A stretch of 64,000 bases of DNA from assembly GCA_036924255.1 (NCBI GenBank), contig JAUPFN010000007.1, positions 36,881,414 to 36,945,413 of the forward strand, written 5' to 3'. Positions 20,695 to 30,935 of this stretch are shown here, one piece after another. A program made the position numbers and the translations under genes. Every line of letters starts with the position of its first letter. The first letter of the stretch is position 1. Origin of the DNA: Apodemia mormo. Taxonomy: Eukaryota > Arthropoda > Insecta > Lepidoptera > Riodinidae. Below the pieces are notes generated by a model. That model did not search any database. It was given only the letters and a program-made list of their open reading frames with translations, and was not told the origin of the DNA.

Positions 20695-21350
20695 ACAATT
20701 GTGCGAACGGTAGAGTATGAAATTTGGCTCAGAGTGAAAAAAATATTTTATAAATTTCATACATAAGAAATGCGTGAAATTAATAAAAATAAATATTACA
20801 CACACTACATTGATCATCACACATGATAATATGTGCATACATTTATACTATTTTCTTAACGGCTAAATATCTTGATGAAACAATAAAATCTCTTTTAAGT
20901 TTGACCACTTGTTTTATTTATTTATTTAAACTCTTTATTGCACAAAATTTACAACAGGCGAACTTAACGTCTAAAGACATTTTCTACCAGTTAACCTTGC
21001 ACTTGTAGAAACATTGTAGTAACGGGTAGTGCACAAGAAAATTCTTACGAAACATTTGCAAATAATTTTACACTAAACAAAGAGAATAATTACATTTATC
21101 TAAACCTACGAGCAGACCAATAAACATACAAATATTAATATATTATATATATTTTTATATATTAAATATAATAATCTAATAACTATTCATATAAAATGTA
21201 CATAAATAATCATAAAACATAATAATACGAATAAAATAGAATACTATAAAATATAAAATAGTAATATAATAGTGATAAATAAAACTTAAAAGAGATTTTA
21301 TTGTTTTGACTGTGGTCGAATTGCGGCCACAGGCGATCGCTACTTGCTAG
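20695..21350 (+). mobile_element. Hel-E Helitron, copy 1 of a head-to-tail trimer
   Basis: The 5' end is missing, replaced by the RepA at 20508. Body words 'gtagagtatgaaatttggct' and 'ttaataaaaataaatattac' lead to an insertion at about 20903-21281. The 3' end (ggtcgaattgcggccacagg ... CTAG at 21347-21350) directly joins the next copy. A 25-bp piece just left of the insertion is inverted relative to the family. Confidence 0.7.
20905..21280 (-). mobile_element. LINE-tail-like insert
   Basis: 'tttaaactctttattgcaca', 'acaacaggcgaacttaacgt' and 'attttctaccagttaacctt' form a widespread lepidopteran retroelement tail, followed by AT-rich sequence. It is flanked by a perfect 25-bp inverted repeat (20878-20902 and 21282-21306) made from Hel-E sequence. 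Confidence 0.5.
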
Positions 21351-21940
21351 TCTACATCTATATATTAATACGTAAGAGAAAAACTTTGGATCCCTTTTTA
21401 AGGCAATTGCGAGAACTGTCAAGTATGAAATTTGGCCCAGTTAAAGTTTACATTGCGGAGGACTGCAGAAATATGATACTTTTAAATAAAATGCATTAGA
21501 AATACATTAAATTAATAAAAATAAGTATTACGCACACTAGATTCCTGTGACTTACACGTTAATATACAAACATGTGTTAGCAACCGCACTTAACGACAAG
21601 TACTAGCCGGCCAGATGTGTGGCGCAACTGTGTTATGCACCTGTTATTTTGAGATAATGACTTCACAAAAACAATGGACAAAATATATAACAAGAATGGT
21701 ATAAATAGGCGGGGATAACATGTTTTCGATTGATTGTGATTCTATCGCTTGTTGAGGGCGTTTCTCTACCCAAAAATTATACTGTGCGTGTAAAAGTGAT
21801 TCAATTGTCTTATTTGACCAAACTGCTTCTCGGTTATACATGTTAACTTACTATTTCTTAACGGCTAAGTCAGTTTTCAAAATTAAAAGAGATTTTGTTA
21901 TATAGTCTATGGTCGAATTTCGGCCACAGGCGACCGCTAG
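21351..21940 (+). mobile_element. Hel-E Helitron, copy 2 of the trimer, full length
   Basis: It starts TCTACATCTATATATTAATA right after the CTAG of copy 1, and ends ggccacaggcgaccgCTAG (21937-21940). It carries a 263-bp insertion at 21575-21837. It is the best reference copy of the family here, with a body of about 320 bp. Confidence 0.8.
21575..21837 (+). mobile_element. Solo-LTR-like insertion
   Basis: The insert begins TGTTAGCAACCGC, is flanked by acatg on both sides (21570-21574 and 21838-21842), and contains a strong TATA box (TATAAATAGGC, 21700-21710). Length, TG start, 5-bp duplication and TATA fit a solo LTR. The right end reads AT rather than CA, which is a mismatch to that model. 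Confidence 0.45.
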
Positions 21941-22461
21941 TATAAACAAATACATGAAGTGAAAACCTCTTTTTCCTTACCTACCTCCTTTGTAACTCCT
22001 TTTCCAACAATTACGCATACATTGGAATAAGGAATTTGGCACAGTTGAAGTTTATATTGCGGAGGATTACAGAATAACATGCAGTAGAAATATATTAAAT
22101 TAATAAAAATAAATTATTTTTTAATTTTTAGTTTTACACTAGCAGCATCGTGCAACTCGCTGCATTATAAAAGTTTTTGGTGAATCCCGCGGGAGTAACT
22201 CATTTTTCCGGGATAAAAGGAGCCTATGTGCTATTCCAGATTATCATTTACCTGTGTGTCAAATTTTATCCAAATCCATACAGTAGTTTTTGCGTGATTG
22301 AGTAACAAACATCATACACAGTGCATTCACGTGACATACATGATAATAAACACACAAGCATGTTTATACTATTTTCTTTTTGTCTAAAATCCGTTCAAAA
22401 TTTTAAAGAGATTTTTATTATTTAGTCTATGGTCGAATTTCGACCACACGGCCATTGCTAG
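21941..22461 (+). mobile_element. Hel-E Helitron, copy 3 of the trimer
   Basis: It begins immediately after copy 2 and keeps 'acatgaagtgaaaacctctt' and 'ggcacagttgaagtttatat'. It is interrupted by a reverse Hel-H (22139-22330) and ends 'ggtcgaatttcgaccacacg ... CTAG' at 22458-22461. Confidence 0.75.
22139..22330 (-). mobile_element. Hel-H Helitron inside Hel-E
   Basis: Reverse CTAG followed by 'cagcatcgtgcaactcgctg', 'aatcccgcgggagtaactca' and 'tgcgtgattgagtaacaaac'. This is the inverse of the Hel-H copies at 27551 and 27774. Confidence 0.7.
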
Positions 22462-22798
22462 TATATTAAAACTAGTAAATCGAATAAAGGTAGGATCTTT
22501 CTATATTGATGGTATTATCTGAAAAGCTAACGGCATTCGCGGTCCGGTCTGGCACCACTTATGATACGCTCCAGTTGCCCGTATACCGCTTTTCGTGTTA
22601 ATCACTCGAGATGGACGTAATAACCTAGTGTTTTCTCCTGATGTGTTGTAAATATATTACGAATTAAGTTACAAGTTACATTTTTACAATGTGAAACGTT
22701 TAAGTCATTATCATTGTTACGATGGTAAAGCAATAAGCTTTAAATTATGATGATAAATAAAACTAACCTAAAAATGTATGGTTTTGTTATTATAATTT
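22462..22798. other. Unassigned DNA
   Basis: A moderately GC-rich patch lies at 22528-22600. No splice-flanked frame or repeat end is seen. Confidence 0.4.
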
Positions 22799-23222
22799 AA
22801 CCCGTGTTGGCTTGGGCTCCATTTGAAGAATCGACCATCTGTCATTCTACCAGGCAGTTCGTAAGAGGTGAAGGATTGGTTATGCGAGTCAGTACCATCG
22901 TGGCTGCTAGATGTAGATAGAGTTCTGCATTGTCTCGCCCGGGTCTGTTATCCCCATCTTATTATATTTCTGCTGCAATAGCATCAGTGCTTGTGAATGT
23001 CGTGGTCCGGTTTGATGGGTAAGGTAGCCGGTCAACATATACATGTGGCTTTACTATCCCGCCACACGGATAGCAACGCACCATTAACATACTTGATTTT
23101 AGGCATTAAGACCCCGCCCCAAATAAAGCAACGCACCAGTAATATTTTTGATGTTTATAGGCCATGATTATATCTTTCATCTAGAGACCCATCTGCTGGT
23201 TTGCTATCTTATGATATAAAAA
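22799..23222 (+). mobile_element. RepA retroposon with an internal duplication
   Basis: From 'cccgtgttggcttgggctcc' to 'gctatcttatgatataaaaa'. It is about 60 bp longer than normal because the 'gcaacgcaccattaacat' segment occurs twice (about 23076 and 23126), with 'taagaccccgccccaa' between. Confidence 0.8.
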
Positions 23223-23247
23223 ATAAACTTATCATAACTAGCTTAAA

Positions 23248-23382
23248 ATCACATTGATTTACTTTGCAACTTTTCGCGGATGTGTGACCTCTAAAATTCC
23301 ACTGCTGCGATGTCTTTTTTTTATTTTCATTGGCATCATAGAGGTCACACGCTTGCGGAACGTTGTAAATTGATGTAATCTT
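23248..23382. repeat. Foldback element (~45-bp arms)
   Basis: The left arm contains 'tgatttactttgcaac' and 'gtgtgacctcta'. The right arm is its approximate inverse (tagaggtcacac, gttgtaaattgatg), with a T-rich loop. MITE-like, with no clear target duplication. Confidence 0.55.
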
Positions 23383-23457
23383 TGAATTATGGATATTCTT
23401 AAAGTAACGCCTGAATTTATAAAAGAATTTGCTTAGTTAAGAACTAAGCAATAGTAT

Positions 23458-23511
23458 ATTGTATAGGTCAAATCATCCAACTGAATTTTGAATGATATGA
23501 CCTATACATTC
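23458..23511. repeat. Short inverted repeat
   Basis: 'tgtataggtcaaatcatc' pairs with 'aatgatatgacctataca' (one mismatch in about 17) across a 12-base loop. Confidence 0.6.
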
Positions 23512-23514
23512 CCA

Positions 23515-24084
23515 TTCTGAGTTTTGACGTTACTAATTAACCTGTTCGTTCATGCGTGTAGATTAGCGCTCATTCTCTCATATTGAATGCGACGTAGCAA
23601 TACGTGATCAAGAATAAGTCATAATCAGCGTTGAGTCTCGCAAACGACCAAAGTTATTTTTTAAGAAGTAATTATTATAGAAACGATAAGAAGTAATTAT
23701 TGCGATCCGATTCGAAAAAATATAACCCTCGTTCAAATGTAATCGGGTAAAAATTATATAAACTTTGTTTCTCTCACAACTAAGATAAATCTAATGACAC
23801 CTCTTAAGCTTAAAATAAGCCAAACAGCCACAGAAATTACCAGAAGAATAAATATTCCAAAAACATAAACCCCCTTCTATAGCAGTCGGATAATAAGACG
23901 TTAATTAGTTGTTCCTAACCGATTTAGCTTACGCGTTTACAATTTTGCGGATTAAAATTAGGAACATCTGATTAAAATTTACATTACTCTCAATCCAATA
24001 CATAGTGGGCTAATTATTTTAATTAAAAATTTAATGAAAGGATTTTGCTGTGGAAAAAGTGTCGGAAAAAGACAAACAAAACAT
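23515..24084. other. Unassigned AT-rich DNA
   Basis: I see no gene or element end. Confidence 0.5.
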
Positions 24085-24350
24085 ATCTTTATAGATACCA
24101 CGAATGTCAATGGAGTGTTGCCATGCGTGTGTTTAATTATCACAAAAATTTACCAGCTACTTCACTCTCTAAACCGCAACACGACAGTAATAAGCACTGA
24201 CGCTGTTGTCGCAGGAATATGTAAGACGGTGGTGCGAAAACCGGCTGACATCTAGCCTACTAAACTCTACCATCTAGTAGTTAAAATGGTAGTGATATTT
24301 TTGTCCAATCATTAGCCTTTTGCGAAATGTTTGGCAAGAAATCTTATGGT
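24085..24350 (-). mobile_element. RepA retroposon, old and diverged
   Basis: 'tttatagataccacgaatgt', 'agcactgacgctgttgtcgc' and 'ctaccatctagtagtta' keep the RepA order, but with many substitutions and no tail. Confidence 0.55.
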
Positions 24351-24523
24351 ATTTTTTAGAATCGACCCTGAATAACAGCAGGAGAAGAGTGGATATATTT
24401 TTGTTATAAATTAATAAATAATATTTTGATTTTTGTGAACATACTTTATCATACGTGTATACTATATATACGTATTATCTACTTTTTTATAATTTCCATA
24501 TGTTTAGTATATATTTATACCGC

Positions 24524-24795
24524 CCCATCCGTTGAATGGTAAGCGAGCCTACCAACGAATCGATGGGTCTCGGGTTTCAGTCACGACAGGGACAAACATT
24601 TGTATGATGAGCATAGATATTTGTATTTCTGGGTTTGGGTGTTTATTATGTATGTAAAAGTATTTATTTATGTATTTATATGTATTAGTGTCGTCGACTA
24701 ACACCAGCAAATAATATATATGCTTAGTTTGGAGTTAGATCAATTCGTGTAATTTGTCCAGCGATATTCATTTATTTTTATTATTTATTTTCATA
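24524..24795 (+). mobile_element. SINE-2, diverged head, good body
   Basis: The tRNA head is degraded (ccgttgaatggtaagcgagc; ctcgggtttcagtcacgac in the B-box region). The body is clear: 'ttgtatgatgagcatagat', 'tttgggtgtttattatgtat', 'gagttagatcaattcgtgta'. Confidence 0.75.
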
Positions 24796-24867
24796 AATAC
24801 AATAGTGAATGTTATAACTGTTTTTTTAATAATTTCATCAAAGGTTTTTTTATTACACTTATCTACT

Positions 24868-25300
24868 TACATTTTTTTTATAGAAGAGGGGGCAAACGGA
24901 CAGGAGGCTCACCTGATGGTAAGTGATTACCGCCGCCCATAGACAACAACTACACTACCAGAGATCTTGTAATTGCGTTGCCGGCTTTTTTAAAATGACT
25001 CACCAGATGGTAAGAATGAAACTTCGAATGTTGTCGCGATGACCGATGGTGAAATTCGGCGGCAGGAATTAATCCAAACAGTTCCTCGGAACATTCCCCA
25101 TGATAGAGTCGATAAAAGATGCAGAGTGATGCCACATCTCTTCGTAACGCCAAAGAATCAAGCCGATTTGAAATAGTCCCGTCATCGACGAATCGAGTCG
25201 CTCTACGTTGAATGCGATCAAAAGGAAGGAGCTGGTACTGAAGAGCCCCAGTCCACAAATGAGAGCAGTACTCCTTATGAGTCCGGATTTGTGGATTTGC
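24868..25300 (-). pseudogene. LINE 3' end with internal deletion
   Basis: In reverse: LINE tail (ggcaaacggacaggaggctc, tgattaccgccgcccataga), then a minus-strand frame reading LWTGALQYQLLPFDRIQRR, LDSLALRRDVASLCIFYR and YHGECSEELFGLIPAAEF, with upstream codons still open to about 25300. Compared with the related copy at 4847-5176, the segment encoding 'FLPRT..LWNQLP..VFP' is missing: after FHSYHL the sequence drops into the tail. The deletion joins at similar 'accatc(t/a)gg' words. The RT core is absent. Confidence 0.8.
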
Positions 25301-26514
25301 GGATCTTAAAAAACTTAAAAAAATATTTATAGTATTTGTGTTAAGTTACTACATTTTCAAAATCAATCAGGATAATATACACATAGCCAAAATTTAAATA
25401 ATTGCAGCAACAAGTTGAAACGAAAGCTATGGACAGTAACAGAATATGAAATTACATGGTGAATGTTTGTAAATAAATGATTATAAACAGTTAAAACATA
25501 AAAAAACGCAAATTAATTTTAAATTTGTATATACTTAATCACTTAGATGTCGGCTATGTTACACAATAAACATCACGTGCGATTATTATAAGGTTTGCTA
25601 GTTTTTTTCTAGTAAAATAACAGCAGAAAGATCGAACGCGGGATATTACGACTAAAAGATAACGGTAAAAGGATGATAAAACGGAATTAACTTGTTCAGT
25701 TAAGCTCCTGAACTCTTTTAATGGTCTCCTAAACCCTTAAAAAGAGTTCTAACTTCTAAGTACTAACATAAATCGTAGGGGATATGTCGTTCAACACCTT
25801 TCAGCCTGTTTTCCACTCAGATCTGATGGGCTTGCCAATGTTTACAGCTCATAAAAACCATTTTATTAGCTGGTCGCTTATAAGGATCCTGTGTTATATT
25901 ATCCGGAACTTGCTTAAGTGTGGAATGTATGTACATATTTTTGCATAAACCGAAAACTAAGGATTCTTCTAATGTATGTAGTGTGTACGGGGTTGGTATG
26001 TTGTGCATTACACAACGCAAATAAGTAAGGTAGTAGGAGTAAGTGGGGTTTTGCGTAGTCTTTTGATTGGCAAAAGTCCCTCGTCTGCGCAGGCTATAAA
26101 AGAATATGGCTCATACAGAAAATATCCGGGTTAAAAAATAAAATTAACAATTATTTATCATCTTTATTTCGATCTAATAAAGTGCTTCTATCCTGTTAAA
26201 ATTAGCAGACCAATCTGTTATTTAATTATTAACCTGGACTGTATTATTATCAGGTGGCATTTCTAATTAATTTAGACATACATATTGATTATAGGAATTC
26301 GGTGTTTGATTCCTAATTGAATAACTAATTCAAGTCGGTATCTAGCTAGATAAATTCATATAGGCATGTGGATAATTGATATTCGGTGTATGGTTCATCA
26401 TTAAGTAAATGATGATATTTCAAATAAGATTTGTGGAGCTAAAATATGATACTGTTTGTAATGGACATCGAGTTATATATTTACACCCAAACAATGTATT
26501 ACTATCGACATATA
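25301..26514. other. Unassigned AT-rich DNA
   Basis: A weak Hel-E-like word (gaatatgaaattacatggtg, about 25442) is the only repeat trace. Open frames up to 67 codons have no motif. I see no gene. Confidence 0.45.
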
Positions 26515-26695
26515 AATATTTAATCTATATTATTATATCTGTATTAATATTATAAAGCGAAAGTTTGGATGTTTGGATGTATGAATGAGCAACGCACCAT
26601 TAACATCGTTGGTGTCTATAGGCGATGGTTGACTGTTTCCATCAGGAGACCCATCTGCTTGTAAGTTGTATGCTATCTTATGATATATAAAAAAT
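26515..26695 (+). mobile_element. Hel-H 5' end with a 5'-truncated RepA inserted
   Basis: 'taatattataaagcgaaagt' and 'ttggatgtttggatgtatga' are the Hel-H start. At about 26587 this switches to RepA 3' sequence (gcaacgcaccattaacatcg to 'cttatgatatataaaaaa'). The Hel-H remainder does not resume clearly. Confidence 0.65.
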
Positions 26696-26699
26696 ATCT

Positions 26700-27550
26700 G
26701 AAAGTCAATTCCTCTGTTCACTCTGCCTACATTAAAAAGGAGCAAGAGTGACGATATTCATTTTTTATTGTTATTGTTTTTATTGTTAAGAAAAATATGT
26801 TTTTTATCTTTTTTAATATTTATATCTGAGTAATATAACATGCATTGTTAACGGGGCGTATTAAAACTTTAAACACGCCGCAGGAAACATTTCATAAGGC
26901 AACGTTGTGAAAACTTTACTTATTTATTTCTTAACAAGTGACAAAAGAGTTATCTTTTAAGATAAGACGCACTGCGAAATAAGCCGTGAGGAAACCGTCC
27001 ATTATAACCCTTTTCACGTAGGATAGGTAAGATGATATTTTACTATGGCCGTATAATTAAACATTATTCGTAGTTAAAAGTTTCCCATATTATGTGAAAT
27101 ATTTTGTTTGTAATAATAAATAAATAAGTTCACGCCCATATCTCCGAATATTTAGGAAAAACAAGGCAAGATGTGTTTTTTGAAAAAAAAATAAAAGTTT
27201 GCTTACCATGAATTGCTCGATCGGGATTTCGAACCCAGAATAATCACCCGTGGTACAATGTCATGCGTGTGTCAGAATTTGACAGTTTGACAGTATAATA
27301 GTGTAGGGCTCGGTGTCAATACCCGATAGAGACAAACAAAGTGAGAGGAGTGAAGAGCGAAGACAAGTCTAGACCTTATACAACACCTTATACAACTTAT
27401 ACAACAAGAAGCGAGACAAGTCTAGACCTTATACAACACTCGGACTTATCTGTTTTCCCCAAAAGATCTTTAGAATAATTTAAACTGAATCTGTTGCTAT
27501 CGTATGATATAAAAGTTAAAATATTATTTCAAATGCAGATTCTATATTTG
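26700..27550. other. Unassigned DNA with small direct repeats
   Basis: 'agacaagtctagaccttata' occurs twice (about 27360 and 27414). Near 27217-27240 a reverse B-box-like word (gggatttcgaacccag) and near 27308 'ggctcggtgtcaatacccga' suggest decayed tRNA-derived SINEs. Confidence 0.45.
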
Positions 27551-27769
27551 TCTTCTATATTAATATTGTAAATGTGAAAGTTGGGATATTTGGATGGATG
27601 GATGTTTGATGCTCAATAACGTAAAACTTCTGAACGGTTTTGGATAAAATTTTGCACACAGGTGATGACGTGGAATAGTGCATAGACTGCATTTTACCAC
27701 GAAGAAATGAGTTGTTCCCGCGGGGTTTACCAAAAGCTTATAATGCAGCGGACTGCACGCTGCAGCTAG
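27551..27769 (+). mobile_element. Hel-H Helitron, full length
   Basis: TCTTCTATATTAATATTGTA start, 'acttctgaacggttttggat', 'gttcccgcggggtttacc' and the end 'cacgctgcagCTAG' at 27766-27769. Confidence 0.85.
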
Positions 27770-27773
27770 TTAA

Positions 27774-28311
27774 TCTATAATATTATTATTTACTTATTAT
27801 ATTATTATTATTTACCGGTGGGAGGGATGCGCTGTGCCGCGCTCCCGGCGGTATGGGTACCACCTCTTGACTATTTCTCCCGTGAAACAGCTTTGCTGTG
27901 TTTCGGCCAGAAGGGCAAGACAGGCAGTGTAATTACTGGCACCGAGACTTAACATCTTATGTCTCAGGATAGGCAACACATGAATGGGATGCCTGGGCTA
28001 GTTCCAACCCAGGTGTACCATTTATGTTCATTGGCGACGTCGACCACTTACCATCAGGTGGTAGATCTGCCAGCTTGCCTATCTCACTAACATAAAAAAA
28101 AATATTATAAATGGGAAAGTTTTGATGTATGGATGGATCTTTGTTACTCAATCACGCAAAAACTACTGAACAGATTTAGATGAAAGTTGGCACACAAGTA
28201 GATAATAACCTTGTATAGCACATAGATTACGTTTTATCTCGGAAAAATGGGTAGTTCCCGCGGGATTTACCAAAAACTGTTATAATGCAGCGGGCTGCAC
28301 GGTGCAGCTAG
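27774..28311 (+). mobile_element. Hel-H Helitron with a retroposon insertion
   Basis: It starts TCTATAATATTATTATTTAC a few bases after the previous copy and resumes at about 28099 (atattataaatgggaaagtt). It ends 'cacggtgcagCTAG' at 28308-28311. The two Hel-H copies are in the same orientation. Confidence 0.75.
27812..28098 (+). mobile_element. Poly(A)-tailed retroposon (LINE 3' fragment)
   Basis: 'ggtgggagggatgcgctgtg' through 'cacttaccatcaggtggtag', 'tctgccagcttgcctatctc' and an A tail. The 'accatcagg...ctgc..gcttgc...ataaaaa' ending is shared with RepA and with the LINE tails here. Confidence 0.65.
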
Positions 28312-28713
28312 CTAGATATAAAAATGCAGATTAAATGAACTCACAATAGTTTTTAAGCTAAGGATTTTTCCAAAAGAAAATAGAATTTTACAGCAGTTCC
28401 GGCTAAATAACCCTTGTGTACACAGCCTTAATACAATATTATGTTTTTTATATTCATTCGGTTAATAGTAACAGTCCTCTATTTCGATCGGGTCTTTCGT
28501 TGCATAGATAGATAGTTGCTTTTACATTTTAAACGACTGCTTATTGAATAAAAGATAATGTCCATTTTCTTAGAATTCTTAGTCTTATGACAATAATTAT
28601 AATACTCATACTCGTATCGTAATGTTTAGAACTTAATTTTATATACGAGAAACTGTTTGATATTGTCTGCAAATGATTTTATTTTTCTTTGATTATAGAC
28701 AATAATCTTTACA
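28312..28713. other. Unassigned AT-rich DNA
   Basis: I see no gene or bounded element. Confidence 0.5.
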
Positions 28714-29028
28714 TCTATATACATATAATAAAATCGTAGGAAAGTCAAAACTGTACATTGAATATTTTTTTAAAAGAATACTTGGGACGACACCTACAAT
28801 CGATATCGAAGCCAAAAATATAGTTTTTAGAATTGTTGTCTGTTTGTCTGTATGTATGTCCGGGGTAAACTCGAAAAGTACTGCATGGATTTACTTAAAA
28901 TTTTGCACGAATATTACTAATAGGTTGGGTCAACATATAGGCTACATATTATCACGCTATCACCTACGGGGGGGAAGCTGTGCGGAGTAAACGAAGTCCG
29001 CTCGGGCGAAGTCGCGAGCAACAGCTAG
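28714..29028 (+). mobile_element. Hel-C Helitron, full length
   Basis: TCTATATACATATAATAAAA start, 'cgatatcgaagccaaaaata', 'cgctatcacctacgggggg', and the terminal hairpin before CTAG at 29025-29028. Confidence 0.9.
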
Positions 29029-29344
29029 TTTTTAATATATTGCCGAATACGAGTAGCTCTATTGAGCTAATGTGTAGCAAGCCTCCGCGAAGCTAGTAGG
29101 TGCTCTACTCTCGTCTTATCAAAATAAAATAACTTTATGACGTGTCTCTATTTTATTTATATTTCGAGTAATACTTTTCGAGTAGTACGACATGACCAGA
29201 AAAAAAAAAACTCATTTTAACGTTTTTGATATTTTTAAAAGAGAGAAATGTATTAAAATGATTTTAATAATATTTTTATAATTTATAATATTTAATGATT
29301 TTAGTAATAATATGAAATTGTACATTTATAACAAGTACATAAAA

Positions 29345-29595
29345 TAGAGAAAAAAGACCAGCCCGCTGAGTTTCTTCCGCCGGATCTTCTCAGTGTGTGG
29401 CCGCGTTCCGATCCGGTAGTAATTCTAAATATTCGATAGAATCTTTTAAATGTAATATTTTATAATGATATTTTTTTTAAAATATTTGCACACCATATAA
29501 TGGTAGAATATGTTGGTAACTTAATTTATTTTTAACAACTTGTAACACCCATATTCTTGCAAATAAATATTTTCTTTCTTTCTTTCTTTCTTTAA
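29345..29595 (+). mobile_element. Interspersed repeat with a 'gccggatcttctcagt' core and TTTC tail
   Basis: 'accagcccgctgagtttctt', 'ccgccggatcttctcagtgt' and 'cgttccgatccggtagtaat' form a core often seen in lepidopteran short retroposons. It ends 'gcaaataaatatttt' plus (CTTT)n at about 29570-29593. Confidence 0.5.
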
Positions 29596-29781
29596 AAAAA
29601 ATCGAGTCTGTTCGGGTATGTGTATGTACGGTACGGATACGCTCGCAAAAACTAATATATCGAGATGCTTATGATGTTATTTATTATTATTTATTATTAC
29701 TTATATATGATATTATTTGCTTCAGAATTAAAACGCGCAATTTCCTAAATGGCCGTGTAATTCGGTGTCATATAATTGTAA

Positions 29782-29970
29782 CTAGTAAGGCGACCGAGCT
29801 TCGCCCATATGATATTTTTTAAAATAAAAATGGACCGATGTTTCCTGGATAAATTTAAATTGTAAAAGACTATCTAAGCTCAAAATTTCGTCAGAATTTT
29901 TAGAGCCGTTATGAAGAAACCGATTACATACAAATATAGAAGAATTGCTCATTTAAAGTATAGGATTAAT
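29782..29970 (-). mobile_element. Hel-J Helitron
   Basis: Reverse CTAG (29782-29785), 'taaggcgaccgagcttcgcc', 'aaaagactatctaagctcaa', 'gaagaaaccgattacataca'. A relative lies inside Hel-E at 56188-56378. Confidence 0.6.
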
Positions 29971-29997
29971 AGAAAACTAAAAAAATGGAGTAGTTAT

Positions 29998-30364
29998 CCG
30001 CCGTGTTGGTGCCGGCCTCCTTTGAAGAATAGGCCAACTGCCGTTCTGCCAGGCAGGTCGTAAAAGGCGACCGATTGGCTATCGAGTCACTACCATCGTG
30101 CCTACTAGGTGGTAGAGTTCTGCATTGTCTCGCCCGGGTCTGGTACCACCGCCTTACCTATTCCTGCCACAATAGCGTCAGTGCTTGTCGCTGTCGTGTT
30201 CCGGTTTGGAGGGTAAGGTAGCCGGTAAACTTATGCATGTGGCATTAGACCTCGCCACAAGATAGCAACGCACCATTAACATCTTTGGTGTCTATAGGCG
30301 ATGGTTGACTCTTTCCATCAGGAGACCCATCTGCTTGTTTGCTTATCTTATGTTATAAAAAAAA
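29998..30364 (+). mobile_element. RepA retroposon, full length, consensus-like
   Basis: 'ccgccgtgttggtgccggcc' to 'cttatgttataaaaaaaaa'. It is the best + strand reference copy: about 365 bp with an intact 5' end, no tRNA boxes and a short A tail. Confidence 0.9.
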
Positions 30365-30365
30365 A

Positions 30366-30935
30366 GTCTTTGGAACATCTATATGTAAATATTATGATTC
30401 ATGAAATTTCACAGTATTTGTCACATACGTAGTGTAGAAGCAGCCACCTCAATGTAATTTCGATTTTTAGCTGTATTGGTTTATATTAGGACTGTACGAT
30501 CACCTTTAAAAAAATAGAATCCTACATATGACGATAGTTACGAAAACTATAATTATAATTTCACAAACTATTATAATATTAGCACAAAGTAAATGTATAT
30601 TGAGCTTATCATTACTAATAATTCAGCGACACCAATATCTATGATTATAAAATGCGGCGTCGGGATCACCACTCAGTTTGCTAACCGACAAACCCGTGAT
30701 CTTAGTGAACCGAAAAGTCTATAGAAGTTCGGTTCATTCTGTCTACCGGCGTGATGATCCTTTTCTTCTACTCAGAATGTTGTAAATGTCAGAATATGTC
30801 TTTTACTTTACAAATACACAAACAATAAAATTAATAAATGTTCTTATTTGTTTCAGGTAAATAAACCACGCACTTGAAGATACATCACAACTTTTCTAAC
30901 AAATCAAGTGTAATAGGAATTAGGAAGTGACCTAA
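30366..30935. other. Unassigned DNA
   Basis: 'ggttcattctgtctaccggc' (about 30732) belongs to a small recurrent motif also near 1671, 26719 and 35447 (ttcactctgcctac-like). No gene. Confidence 0.4.
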
